DNA of 32,685 nucleotides from Ardenticatenaceae bacterium (GCA_020634415.1 JACKBT010000048.1:1-32685); one strand, 5' to 3'; shown: positions 1-6,646, numbered from the stretch's first letter. The notes: generated by a model not told the origin, from the letters alone. Numbers and translations: made by a program.

Positions 1-29
1 AGCCAGGCCAGCACGGGGGGTAAGGCTAT

Positions 30-123
30 GGTAAAGAGGGGGGGTAAAACAGGGGGTAAAATCATCCTCTTACTCGACAGGCAAAGGTAAAAAAATACAT
101 GTTTGGGTTTTACCTTTTACCCC
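30..123. repeat. Cluster of GGTAAAA direct and inverted repeats
   Basis: The word GGTAAA(A) occurs at 30, 43, 55 and 86, and its reverse complement TTTTACC at 108 and 115. The copies at 43 and 55 are preceded by G runs. The arms 83-92 (AAAGGTAAAA) and 108-117 form a perfect 10-base inverted repeat, and 53-61 pairs with 115-123. The cluster lies just past the end of the last element gene. AICE transfer loci (clt) are clusters of short repeats near the traB gene, so this could be such a site or a terminator; the sequence alone does not decide. Bases 1-109 contain no gene that I can support. Confidence 0.5.
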
Positions 124-373
124 TGCTCTTTGGGGGGAAGGGAACGCTTGTGGGCGGCCGGGACTCCATGATAGACCAAGCCGCACTCGACAGAAATGTG
201 GCTATTTGCTCATTCGGCATACCCTCAGGTATACACAAAATCAATGTGCCTGAGTTGCTGCCGTGCCCGACACCAATCAAACACACGGGTGTGCCGTTGC
301 CCTCGGCCAGCCGCTCCTTCCATAATTCCAGCCGTTCGGCCGTAATCGCTCTGCTCTCTTCTGATTTCATCAT
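110..373 (-). CDS. Small hypothetical protein, last gene of the element operon
   Basis: An 86-87 residue protein of unknown function. Two adjacent ATG codons (373 and 370) are possible starts; the second overlaps the stop of the FtsK-like gene as TGATG, and a GGAGG sits 4 bases before it, so translational coupling is likely. The N-terminal third is charged and probably helical (SEESRAITAERLELWKERL). The middle has a Gly/Ser-rich stretch followed by a hydrophobic strand and IPEGMPNEQIATFLSSAAW, suggesting a small folded alpha/beta domain. The tail is basic and proline-rich. There is no signal peptide or membrane segment. The position directly behind the DNA translocase suggests an accessory transfer or maintenance role; that is inference only. 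Confidence 0.6.
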   Translation of the reverse strand: MMKSEESRAITAERLELWKERLAEGNGTPVCLIGVGHGSNSGTLILCIPEGMPNEQIATFLSSAAWSIMESRPPTSVPFPPKSRGKR

Positions 374-1590
374 GCCTCCGTCACCATCCGGCGATACTTA
401 ATCGCCGTTGGTTTACTAATATCAAAATGTTCCATAATCTCGCTCAGTGTCGCCTCGTAGTCACGACCACTCAGCCACTCCCGAAATGCCGCCAGCTTCT
501 CCGCTTCGGCCAATTCTGCCCAGGACACCCGATCGGGTGTCGGTGGTGCGGCGACAGCCACCAGATCAGGTGTCGGTGGTGCGGGAACGGCCGTTTCCTG
601 CCAAATCCGCTCCCGGCCTGCCCAATGCTGCGCCAGCCGCGCCAGCTCTTTGTCGTTGACCTTGCGCCCCTGGATGAAGCGCCAGCCCTTCGAGGAGTAG
701 GCCATAAACCTGCCCCGCGTGCGAGGCATTTCCTGATACATCTCCTTTGGCACAAGAGCCACCACGCCATACTCGCGGCTGTTGGGCATCCAGGTGACGA
801 AGATGCTGGCAAACTGTGCCTTGATTTCGCCGTTCATGACTTTGCTGGACGGCCGTTGCGTCGCACAAACCAGTTGAATGCCGTAGGCCAGGCTCAACTT
901 AGCCAGCCGTATCAATTTAGCCTCGATGTCGCTGCCCGGCTGCACCACATCGGCCAACTCATCAAAAACAGCCACCACGCGGGGCAGCTTCCGGCCGCTG
1001 AGTTCCTGGTAGCGGTCAAGCGAGTTACAGACGGCCGTTTTCGCAAACGGCGCAAACAGGGCAATCCGCGCCTCCATCTCCGCCAGCAGCCGGTCTATCA
1101 TCTGCTCCGTTTCGGCCGCGTCGCGGGCAATGGGGCAGAGCAGATGCGGCAATCGGCCGTAAAACGGGTAATCCACCGTCTTGGGATCGCTAATGCACAA
1201 CCGCAGTTCACCCGGCTTGTGGCTGCCAATCAGATCGTGGATGATCGAATGCAGCCAGGTTGTCTTCCCGAACCGGGTTGTGCCGTATACCCCAATGTGA
1301 CCCAAATCGGCCAGGTTCTCCACATCGGCCGCGCCCGTCGCCGGGTCAACCCCCAGCACCAAATCGTACAACTCACCCTCAGCCGCCCCATCCTGTTTGC
1401 GTGCAAACAAATTTAATACCCAGCCCACCGCCCGCTGCACATACGGCGCGGCCATCGCCAACCATCCCCGCTCCATACCCACAATCAGCAGCCAGACGCA
1501 AACGGCCGTTACCAGCCCAGCCCACCAACCCAACGCCAGTCCAGCCACCAGCCCGGCCAAAGCCGTCGCGCCCAACTGCGTATCACTCAT
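370..1590 (-). CDS. FtsK/SpoIIIE (TraB-like) DNA translocase of the element
   Basis: A membrane-anchored hexameric DNA pump by homology. I place the start at 1590 (MSDTQLG), which overlaps the upstream stop as ATGAGTGA and has AAGGGG about 10 bases upstream; an in-frame ATG lies at 1626. From that start the protein has about 406 residues. Residues 6-38 are hydrophobic and form one or two membrane segments. The Walker A reads GTTRFGKTT (about 103-111), the Walker B VVAVFDE (about 205-211), and a sensor-like QLVCATQRPS follows. The C-terminus carries a Pro-rich linker (APPTPD repeated) and a helix-turn-helix-like end (LSEIMEHFDISKPTAIKYRR), placed like the DNA-reading gamma domain of FtsK. It is much shorter than chromosomal FtsK (over 700 residues), matching plasmid and AICE TraB proteins. 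A plasmid-partition role is the alternative. Confidence 0.85.
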   Translation of the reverse strand: MSDTQLGATALAGLVAGLALGWWAGLVTAVCVWLLIVGMERGWLAMAAPYVQRAVGWVLNLFARKQDGAAEGELYDLVLGVDPATGAADVENLADLGHIGVYGTTRFGKTTWLHSIIHDLIGSHKPGELRLCISDPKTVDYPFYGRLPHLLCPIARDAAETEQMIDRLLAEMEARIALFAPFAKTAVCNSLDRYQELSGRKLPRVVAVFDELADVVQPGSDIEAKLIRLAKLSLAYGIQLVCATQRPSSKVMNGEIKAQFASIFVTWMPNSREYGVVALVPKEMYQEMPRTRGRFMAYSSKGWRFIQGRKVNDKELARLAQHWAGRERIWQETAVPAPPTPDLVAVAAPPTPDRVSWAELAEAEKLAAFREWLSGRDYEATLSEIMEHFDISKPTAIKYRRMVTEA

Positions 1591-2401
1591 TGACTTCATA
1601 CCCCTTGTCCACAGACCCCGCGCCACTATCCCCGCGCTTGTGCTCAGGAATCCACACCATGCCGCTCACGCGACCAAACAACGGCCGTTCCTCGCCGTAG
1701 TAACGGAAGTGGCCGCGCACAACATGTTCCTGCTTTGTAAATGGCCGACCGGCAGAGGCGGATTCATACCGTTTCGTCTGCGGCCGCACCTTCAAATAGT
1801 AGTAATCGTGCAGCCGCATTTGGCTCTTGCGCTCCGCCTGGCGCCGCATCTGGCGCGATGGTGTCACATGTTCCACCGGGCATCGTTGGTGCATGTGCGA
1901 CACGGCCGTCATGGCGTAGACAATGTGATTGGCCAGACCACGTAAAGGCAAGTAGTTGCCTCGTGGCAGATTGGGCACTTGCGTGATGGTCACACGCGCC
2001 ATGTCGTCGAGAAGATAGCCATCCGCATTGAGGTGCAAAAACGCCATGCCCGGATAACCACGAATGTAATTCCAGGCCCGCGTCCAGACATAGCCAGATA
2101 TTGCCAGTTGCCAATAAACCTCATCAACATCATTCACAAACACGCGCCCGATCTCGTCCCCCCTAGTCGCCCGAATGCCAACACCCCGCAGCACCTCAAC
2201 CCCATCCAGGCATGTCCGTGCCTCAACAAAAAACAGGTTGAAAGGCGGCGCCACACAGCCATAGGAAACGGCCGTTGGGTGAGGTGTGTCATTAGGCAGT
2301 TGGTCAATGGCGGCCGCGATGTCATCAGCCACAACGATGGGCATCTCTGCCCGGCTGGGCCAGGTGGGATCATCGCGGCGCAAAATATCAAACAGTCGCA
2401 T
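1583..2401 (-). CDS. Hypothetical element protein with a basic C-terminal domain
   Basis: A 272-273 residue protein without a recognised function. The ATG at 2401 overlaps the stop of the preceding gene as TGATG; an adjacent GTG at 2404 is in frame. The stop overlaps the start of the FtsK-like gene by 8 bases. Residues 1-180 look like a mixed alpha/beta domain (YGCVAPPFNLFFVEARTC, GNYLPLRGLANHIVYAM). From about 190 the sequence is basic (RQMRRQAERKSQMR). It ends with HVVRGHFRYYGEERPLFGR and then VWIPEHKRG; a VRGHF...PLFG...W..PH.RG pattern is one I associate with uncharacterised phage and plasmid proteins, from memory. The context suggests a transfer or DNA-processing accessory factor. No catalytic motif is obvious. 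Confidence 0.7.
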   Translation of the reverse strand: MRLFDILRRDDPTWPSRAEMPIVVADDIAAAIDQLPNDTPHPTAVSYGCVAPPFNLFFVEARTCLDGVEVLRGVGIRATRGDEIGRVFVNDVDEVYWQLAISGYVWTRAWNYIRGYPGMAFLHLNADGYLLDDMARVTITQVPNLPRGNYLPLRGLANHIVYAMTAVSHMHQRCPVEHVTPSRQMRRQAERKSQMRLHDYYYLKVRPQTKRYESASAGRPFTKQEHVVRGHFRYYGEERPLFGRVSGMVWIPEHKRGDSGAGSVDKGYEVNE

Positions 2402-2781
2402 CACTCACACCCTCTCCCGCTGACGGCGTAGGCCAGGGCCAAATACCGAATGCGCCGCTCTACATCATCCGTCGCGGCCGCCATCCGGCAGGCAACCACA
2501 TCCCCGCCCCAATCCGCCAGCACCGCCTGCGCCTTCGTGCCATCCAGCGAATAGCTGTACCACTCCGCCGCCATCTCTACATACTCCGCCTGCTCTTCGA
2601 GTGTCATCGTTGCCGGACCGCCCGGCACATACACCACCGGGTACACATTCCAGCCCAAATAGATCAGGCCAAAGGCTACCCCCAGGGCAAACATCAGCAG
2701 CAGGCCAAAGAAGAGGATTCTATCGGCCGGGTTGCGCCACAATGCGCGGGCCGCTTTGGTCACTTCATTCAGGCGTTCCAT
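2401..2781 (-). CDS. Single-pass membrane protein of the element
   Basis: A 126-residue protein. An upstream in-frame ATG at 2823 exists, but the ATG at 2781 overlaps the preceding stop as TAATG and fits the coupled style of this operon. Residues 1-20 are basic/amphipathic (MERLNEVTKAARALWRNPAD). One strong membrane helix follows (ILFFGLLLMFALGVAFGLIYLGW). The remaining 80 residues should be outside: they include TMTLEEQAEYVEMAAEWYSYSLDGTKAQAVLADWGGDVVACRMAAA and have no lipobox. Together with the next gene upstream it forms a membrane-protein pair just before the FtsK-like gene, comparable in position to the Spd spread proteins next to traB in Streptomyces plasmids. That comparison rests on gene order, not sequence. 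Confidence 0.65.
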   Translation of the reverse strand: MERLNEVTKAARALWRNPADRILFFGLLLMFALGVAFGLIYLGWNVYPVVYVPGGPATMTLEEQAEYVEMAAEWYSYSLDGTKAQAVLADWGGDVVACRMAAATDDVERRIRYLALAYAVSGRGCE

Positions 2782-3296
2782 TAGCGGCCTCCGGGTGTTG
2801 GTGGCGGTGTTTGTGGGTTCCAATTACTCAGGTCAATCGTGGGCGGAATTGGAACGGCCGTTGGTGGCAAAGGTGTAGAAGTTGGGGGAACGGCCGTTGC
2901 CGCCAACGGTTGAATGGGCAGCCACGCAGGCGTACCCGTCACCGCTGGCACGGGTGAGGGAACGGCCGTGCTGATGATGGGCGCATTCAACTGCGACGCA
3001 TCCCTCCAGCGGGGTAGCCAATGCCCCATCTCATCCCGCAGTGCCGCCGCTTCCGGCCGCGCCCCCTCCAGTCCTGTCCGCATACTCTTGATCACCATCT
3101 CAGGATAAAATTGCAGCAGCCCCAACGCCAATGCCAGCACAATCAACCCGCCTAAAATGCTTTCCCAGTGCAGTGCTTTGTTTTGCGCCATCGTGTAGAT
3201 GGCCCGGAAGATAATCCAAAAACAGGCCACCAACACCGCCAGCGTCATCACGTCCAGCACCAAATACAGTAAATCCAAAAGCCAACTTGTGTTCAT
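2781..3296 (-). CDS. Two-helix membrane protein with a Pro/Thr-rich tail
   Basis: A 171-residue protein. The ATG at 3296 (MNTSWLLD) is preferred over 3350 because AGGAG sits 7 bases before it. Two membrane helices lie at about residues 5-35 (LLDLLYLVLDVMTLAVLVACFWIIF) and 48-68 (ILGGLIVLALALGLLQFY). A soluble segment follows (GLEGARPEAAALRDEMGHWLPRW). The last 60 residues are repetitive and rich in Pro, Thr and Val (AVPSPVPAV, TAVPPTSTPLPPTAVP). Three ACGGCCGT motifs (2854, 2890, 2962) encode TAV triplets inside this tail, so the tail may have grown together with the motif. Its stop overlaps the next start. Its role is unknown; a membrane component of transfer is plausible. Confidence 0.65.
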   Translation of the reverse strand: MNTSWLLDLLYLVLDVMTLAVLVACFWIIFRAIYTMAQNKALHWESILGGLIVLALALGLLQFYPEMVIKSMRTGLEGARPEAAALRDEMGHWLPRWRDASQLNAPIISTAVPSPVPAVTGTPAWLPIQPLAATAVPPTSTPLPPTAVPIPPTIDLSNWNPQTPPPTPGGR

Positions 3297-3344
3297 AGTC
3301 CACTCCTCTTGATAAATCGGTAAAAAATGGGGTAGACTATGAAC
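3291..3344 (-). promoter_or_regulatory. Inverted repeat enclosing the ribosome binding site and start codon
   Basis: GTTCATAGTC at 3291-3300 and GACTATGAAC at 3335-3344 are perfect 10-base inverted arms. On the minus-strand transcript, the 3' arm contains the start codon (3296-3294) of the two-helix membrane protein, and the AGGAG lies in the 34-base loop beside it. Folding would bury the start codon, so this could regulate translation. It could equally be a protein-binding operator. Confidence 0.45.
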
Positions 3345-3369
3345 GTCCACCCCTGAACCGGGAGACGCG

Positions 3370-3399
3370 GGCCGCCGATGGTATCAGCATCAGGCGGCC
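3370..3399 (-). terminator. GC-rich hairpin between two element genes
   Basis: GGCCGCC (3370-3376) and GGCGGCC (3393-3399) pair, with further GATG/CATC pairing inside. It lies 15 bases after the stop of the 241-residue protein gene and before the membrane-protein module. There is no T run on the minus strand, so it may be a transcript-end or processing hairpin rather than a classical terminator. Confidence 0.45.
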
Positions 3400-3413
3400 T
3401 ATTTATTTACCAA

Positions 3414-4139
3414 TTAGAACCCTTCATCCTCGTCGTCATCCTCATCTTCATAGCTGTCATCCCCAACGGCCGTTTCCGGCAAGGGTTTGTTGTGGCGAAT
3501 CAGGTCAATCAACTCATTGTGGCCCAGTTTGCGTTCGGCATCGTTGCTGTAGAGGAAGTTGAGATAATCTTTGTTGACATGCTCTAGCCCAGCCAATTCC
3601 TCCATAACAGATTCATTATCAAGGTACAGATTCTCAAAATTGCGCCGTAAGCCTTTGCTGTGCCACATCGGCTCAGGCCCAGGGTCGGGCAAGGGGGCGA
3701 TGATGCTCAGATCACCATTGCTGCAATCGTAAACCTGGTACAACCCATCATCGGCCTTCTCAGCGGCACGCTTAACGGCCGTTTGCAGCCGTACCCCACC
3801 TGATACCGAATACCAGCGGTCCCGGGTTTTCCAGTTGCTCTCATCAGGCATCTCTACGCCCTCTGCCGGCAGAATGACAATAGCCTGCCGCTCATCATTA
3901 ATCCGCACCCGATAAAGCGGCCCATCATAAAATTTAGGCGAACCCCCATCCATCTCCAGGGCATCATCAATCTCGTTATGGACGGTGGCTTTGGCAAGCA
4001 TCACGAGGATGCGCTCCACTTCATCAAAGTCATCCTCATCCTCGACGGTGGCCGTCAGGCTCGCGCCTGACTTTACATTGCTATAGTTGCCGAGACTTTG
4101 CACCCGGCTGTAGGACACAGTAATGTTTGTGATTTGCAT
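3414..4139 (-). CDS. Hypothetical element protein with an acidic tail
   Basis: A 241-residue protein of unknown function. The start at 4139 is well supported by AAAGGAG 4-5 bases upstream. The N-terminus (MQITNITVSYSRVQSLGNYSNVKSG...LTATVEDEDD) has a beta-strand pattern that I associate, from memory, with small conserved proteins on plasmids and phages of the form NLGNYxS. Residues 45-60 form a helix (ILVMLAKATVHNEIDDALEM). The middle contains a second beta-rich part with Gly and Asp. The final 15 residues are almost entirely Asp/Glu (SYEDEDDDEDEGF), as in single-strand DNA binding proteins, although no OB-fold motif is clear. The gene stands between the rep module and the membrane/transfer module, separated by hairpins on both sides, so it may be separately expressed. 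A DNA-binding or replication accessory role is a guess. Confidence 0.7.
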   Translation of the reverse strand: MQITNITVSYSRVQSLGNYSNVKSGASLTATVEDEDDFDEVERILVMLAKATVHNEIDDALEMDGGSPKFYDGPLYRVRINDERQAIVILPAEGVEMPDESNWKTRDRWYSVSGGVRLQTAVKRAAEKADDGLYQVYDCSNGDLSIIAPLPDPGPEPMWHSKGLRRNFENLYLDNESVMEELAGLEHVNKDYLNFLYSNDAERKLGHNELIDLIRHNKPLPETAVGDDSYEDEDDDEDEGF

Positions 4140-4156
4140 CTTTCTCCTTTATCTTT

Positions 4157-4183
4157 CGGCCGTTCCAGTCTGGGAACGGCCGT
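4157..4183 (-). terminator. Hairpin made from two CGGCCG motifs after the rep module
   Basis: CGGCCGTTCC (4157-4166) and GGAACGGCCG (4173-4182) form a perfect 10-base stem with a 6-base loop, 5 bases after the stop of the 129-residue gene. No T run follows on the minus strand. The stem is built from the genome-wide ACGGCCGT word and its one-base variant in inverted order. Confidence 0.5.
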
Positions 4184-4187
4184 TTAC

Positions 4188-4577
4188 TCACTCATACCTC
4201 ACCGGCCGCGCCAACTCCTGTTGGTCAAAATCTATCCCCAACTGCTGCGCCGGTGGCCGCAGCAGCGCCATCTCCTCTTCATCTGGCAGCCAACTAAAGA
4301 CATTGCCCGTTCGACTTACCTTGTCGGTTGCCATATATCGAAGAAGACTGCCGAAAACCAATCGTCGCCCCGACAGCAGCTTCTCCAGTTCGCGGCGCAA
4401 CACCATAAATTCGTGCGTCGAGGGAGGTGTGTCGCCACGCCGATAGCAGAACAGGCGATGCACCGGGTTTTCGGACTCTGGAGCGTGATACTGAAACATC
4501 AGTCCGCCAGAAAGTTCATCCTTGACAGTACGGCCGCTGATGAGATCGGCCAGAATTTCAGATAATTTGCGCGTCAT
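4188..4577 (-). CDS. Hypothetical protein coupled to the replication gene
   Basis: A 129-residue protein of unknown function. Its ATG overlaps the stop of the replication gene by 4 bases (ATGA), so the two are probably translated together. The N-terminus is helical (TRKLSEILADLISGRTVKDEL). The centre (PVHRLFCYRRGDTPPSTHEFMVLRRELEKLLSG) and the end (SWLPDEEEMALLRPPAQQLGIDFDQQ) suggest a compact soluble fold. No metal site or nucleotide motif is visible. As the gene immediately downstream of an O-like replication protein, a helicase loader would be expected in a phage-type module, but there is no Walker motif here, so it is not a DnaC-like ATPase. Confidence 0.65.
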   Translation of the reverse strand: MTRKLSEILADLISGRTVKDELSGGLMFQYHAPESENPVHRLFCYRRGDTPPSTHEFMVLRRELEKLLSGRRLVFGSLLRYMATDKVSRTGNVFSWLPDEEEMALLRPPAQQLGIDFDQQELARPVRYE

Positions 4578-5497
4578 GACTTCACAATTCCTTTCAAGCG
4601 GTCTGGTATCTGATTCCTCAGCCGCTCAGCCTCATCATCACCTTCAGGCGGCGGGAGGTTATTCTTCAGCCGGTAATACAACAGCTTATAATTCACCCTG
4701 TCCTCGTCATCGAGCGGCGGATCATCCAGCCAGGCCGCCACAAACTCCCTGGTCATGTGGCCCAGGGCTGCCAGTTCGGCCGCTTGAGCCGACCAAATCC
4801 CCGCCGCCGTCAACATCTCCCTGATCACATCCCCCCCACCACCACCATTTTTACCCTCACCCCCGCCCCTTGGTGGTGGTAGAGGTGGTTTCTTGGTAGT
4901 AGTTATGGTGGTATCTGTAGTAGTTTCTGTATATCTAATGTCACTTTCGGGCATTAGGTAATGCGACTTTCGGGCATTAGCTCTAATGTCACTTTCGTAC
5001 ATTAGCTCATCATTGCTAATGTCACTTTCGTACATTAGCTCGGCCTCACCCTCATTGCTAATGTCACTTTCGTACATTAGCTTTTCTTGGACACCAACCG
5101 AGTTATCCACAGGCTCAGGGTAGATTTCAGCCAGCTTCTCCAGCAGCAGCACCTCATTCACTGCGTACCAGGTCTTGCGTGACGCATCTACCCAATAGGA
5201 GATGAGGCTGTCAGACGAGATGTCGCCCTTTGTCCTGGAGGCCACGCGGCCACGCGCCGTCTCCAGTTCCTTGCGCGAAAAGCCCAGCTCCTCGCTCCAG
5301 CTATCACCATCCTTATAAGCCCGGTGGCTGCATGGCTCATTAAACTTGTAAAACGGCCGCCGCTTACTCCGCACCCACCAGTAGATCGCCTGCTGCAAAA
5401 AAATACTGCTCGTCACACCACCCGTGAAACCGTTCCACTTGGGGTGGTACGACACCCGGTTGTGATCATCAGCGATTAACTGGAGGATGTCAGTCAT
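4574..5497 (-). CDS. Replication initiator-like protein (winged helix, O/DnaD-like) with internal iterons
   Basis: A 307-residue protein, probable initiator of element replication. The ATG at 5497 overlaps the upstream stop (ATGACTGA); a longer frame back to 5638 is less likely. Residues 1-125 resemble the N-terminal winged-helix part of phage replication proteins (GVTSSIFLQQAIYWW, WSEELGFSRKELETAR, TWYAVNEVLLLEKL). Residues 139-187 are a low-complexity stretch with LMYESDI three times and LMPESDI once, produced by DNA repeats at 4935-5080. A Thr/Lys/Pro/Gly linker follows (TTTDTTITTTKKPPLPPPRGGG). The C-terminal 80 residues form a small helical domain (DVIREMLTAAGIWSAQAAELAALG...LLYYRLKNNLPPP). 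The layout matches lambda O: an N-terminal origin-binding domain, with the origin lying inside the gene. The family assignment is by pattern, not search. Confidence 0.7.
   Translation of the reverse strand: MTDILQLIADDHNRVSYHPKWNGFTGGVTSSIFLQQAIYWWVRSKRRPFYKFNEPCSHRAYKDGDSWSEELGFSRKELETARGRVASRTKGDISSDSLISYWVDASRKTWYAVNEVLLLEKLAEIYPEPVDNSVGVQEKLMYESDISNEGEAELMYESDISNDELMYESDIRANARKSHYLMPESDIRYTETTTDTTITTTKKPPLPPPRGGGEGKNGGGGGDVIREMLTAAGIWSAQAAELAALGHMTREFVAAWLDDPPLDDEDRVNYKLLYYRLKNNLPPPEGDDEAERLRNQIPDRLKGIVKS
4935..5080. repeat. Five iteron-like repeats: candidate replication origin inside the rep gene
   Basis: A 23-base unit, CTAATGT-N9-ACATTAG with centre CACTTTCGT, is identical at 4983, 5016 and 5058. 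Variants start at 4935 (GG for TA near the end) and 4958 (four or five differences). Each unit has 5-7 base inverted arms. Start spacings are 23, 25, 33 and 42 bases. The copy at 4958 is in a different reading frame from the others, so the DNA repeat, not the peptide, is what is kept. A strand-asymmetric (pyrimidine-poor) tract at 4861-4930 borders it. Iterons inside an initiator gene are the classic lambda-type origin. Confidence 0.65.
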
Positions 5498-5867
5498 AAA
5501 CCATTGCCTCAATGCGCTGCCGCCTTGCGCCCAACTCCCGTTGGGCCAACTCCCGTTGGGCCAACATCGCCCGCGCTCGCGCCTGCACCAGCGGGAAAAC
5601 CCGCCTGGCATAGGCCGTATCAATCCGGCCGCCTGCAATCTCCCGTAAGGCGCGGAGCACGTGTTGCCGCTTAATCATCGTATCGCCATGCCGCTTGCGG
5701 CGCGGCCGCGTGCGCTGGCTCTGGTACTGCTGGCAGAACTGCCGATACCAACCCGGATTACGGCCGATGGCTACTCGCCGTCGGCGGCCGTCATCAGCAT
5801 AAGCACCCCAGCAGGGCACCAGGTACACATCCAGGCGACGGCCGTCCAGTTCATCGTGCATCATCAT
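5490..5867 (-). CDS. Small basic hypothetical protein
   Basis: A 125-residue protein of unknown function. Three consecutive ATG codons start at 5867, 5864 and 5861; GGAAGAGG lies about 8 bases before the first. An open frame continues to 5942, but it would overlap the previous gene by 32 bases. The first 50 residues contain LDGRRLDVYLVPCWGAYADDGRRRRVAIGRNPGWYRQF, probably a small beta-sheet unit. The second half is strongly basic and helical (RTRPRRKRHGDTMIKRQHVLRALREI; AQRELAQRELGARRQR), with a short tandem repeat AQREL also visible in the DNA at 5530-5560. A nucleic-acid-binding role is likely from charge. It overlaps the replication gene start, so it belongs to the same operon. Confidence 0.6.
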   Translation of the reverse strand: MMMHDELDGRRLDVYLVPCWGAYADDGRRRRVAIGRNPGWYRQFCQQYQSQRTRPRRKRHGDTMIKRQHVLRALREIAGGRIDTAYARRVFPLVQARARAMLAQRELAQRELGARRQRIEAMVYD

Positions 5868-5910
5868 GGCTACTGCCTCTTCCAGATGGTTGGGTGACAA
5901 TGCTCGCGCC

Positions 5911-6141
5911 TCACCTGGCCGCCAGCCACTCACGGGCCACAAGCTGACCGCAACGGCCGTTTACCTTCAGGGCCGTATGCACCTGGCAGAAGCCATGATG
6001 ATCAACATCGCAATCATCAGGCATGTGTATGGCAAAAACGATGGTTCTCGCCTCCGCCAACTGTGCCTGAAGCCGCTCGTTCTCCAGCTCCAGCCGCTCA
6101 ATCTCGCTGATGCTCATATCTATCAATGGTGCTGTGCTCAT
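5911..6141 (-). CDS. Small protein with a leucine-zipper-like helix and Cys/His cluster
   Basis: A 76-residue protein. The ATG at 6141 has GGAG about 8 bases upstream and overlaps the stop of the preceding 23-residue frame as ATGA. Residues 10-33 form a heptad helix (ISEIERLELENERLQAQLAEA), which should dimerise as a coiled coil. Residues 40-65 contain Cys and His at spacings suited to zinc binding (DDCDVDHHGFCQVH, then NGRC). This combination suggests a small DNA-binding or regulatory protein, perhaps controlling the rep operon it sits at the head of. I do not recognise the family. Confidence 0.55.
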   Translation of the reverse strand: MSTAPLIDMSISEIERLELENERLQAQLAEARTIVFAIHMPDDCDVDHHGFCQVHTALKVNGRCGQLVAREWLAAR

Positions 6142-6209
6142 GATTCACGCTCCAGGCTCAAAATGAGTGCCGCTAATATGATTAGAATAGTGAGTTCCAA
6201 AATGTTCAT
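6138..6209 (-). CDS. Candidate 23-residue membrane peptide heading the operon
   Basis: An ATG at 6209 opens a 24-codon frame whose stop overlaps the next ATG by 4 bases (ATGA). The peptide begins MNILELTILIILAALI and ends LSLERES: one short hydrophobic helix with a charged end. No convincing ribosome binding site is visible, which lowers confidence. The overlap style is the same as for the other genes of this operon. It could be a leader peptide, a membrane-bound small regulator or a toxin-like peptide. Confidence 0.35.
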   Translation of the reverse strand: MNILELTILIILAALILSLERES

Positions 6210-6219
6210 GTCAAAGTTA

Positions 6220-6259
6220 ACGGCCGTTTCCCCACCAGGAGGAATGAGGAAACGGCCGT
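6220..6259. repeat. Inverted pair of ACGGCCGT motifs ahead of the rep operon
   Basis: ACGGCCGTTTCC (6220-6231) and GGAAACGGCCGT (6248-6259) are perfect 12-base inverted arms around a 16-base loop. The pair lies in the promoter region between the rep operon (minus) and the integrase (plus). It could act as a hairpin in the leader or as a protein-binding site. Confidence 0.55.
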
Positions 6260-6300
6260 ATAAATGACGGCTGCACCGCCGAGACTGTCATTATTCAGCC

Positions 6301-6413
6301 CGCGACCGGCCGGGTTCGCCGGGACGGTCGCGTCACGTGAGCAGCAGTCACACTTGTTAAAGAACCACAAACAATCCTCTGGCCCTGGCCGACCAGCAAA
6401 GGTCGGCCAGGGC
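6301..6413. repeat. Two long dyads in the rep-integrase intergenic region
   Basis: CGCGACCG (6301-6308) pairs with CGGTCGCG (6325-6332). GCCCTGGCCGACC (6382-6394) pairs perfectly over 13 bases with GGTCGGCCAGGGC (6401-6413), loop AGCAAA. Neither has a T run. The 6210-6646 gap holds no convincing gene. The dyads could be a double-strand or single-strand origin, a resolution site, or regulatory hairpins for divergent transcription. Confidence 0.4.
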
Positions 6414-6518
6414 ATTGGGAAGAGGAGCTGCCAGGGGTGTGCGCCTGGCCCATCAACGGCCGTGTCTGCCAGCCGTGTGATAGCAAAGAAAACGTTGCCT
6501 TTTCGTCAGCAGAACGTT

Positions 6519-6587
6519 TTGGCAAAAATCCCCACACAGGTAAAATGGGGATACATGAAACGCCCGCCAGGTAGAATCATGTACCCC
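6519..6587 (+). promoter_or_regulatory. Candidate integrase promoter with overlapping dyad operator
   Basis: TTGGCA (6519-6524), 16 bases, then TAAAAT (6541-6546) resembles a sigma-70 promoter. Directly downstream, GGGGATACATG (6547-6557) and CATGTACCCC (6578-6587) form an inverted repeat with one bulged base and a 20-base spacer. It sits where a repressor would block the start of transcription. The integrase ATG is at 6647. Confidence 0.4.
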
Positions 6588-6646
6588 CAATAAAGCGGCA
6601 GAGTAACCGGTGCCGAAACAGCTAATCCAAAAAGCTCAGGAGTACC

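Noticed and set aside
427..1416. 329-codon frame antisense to the FtsK-like gene
   Set aside because: No start signal and no domain pattern; the opposite strand has Walker motifs in frame.
4935..5080. CRISPR-like array
   Set aside because: Unit spacing is irregular, spacers are 0-19 bases, no cas genes are present, and the repeats lie inside a gene.
6264..6593. 109-codon plus-strand frame in the rep-integrase gap
   Set aside because: It runs through two dyads, the candidate promoter and operator, has no ribosome binding site, and the peptide looks random.
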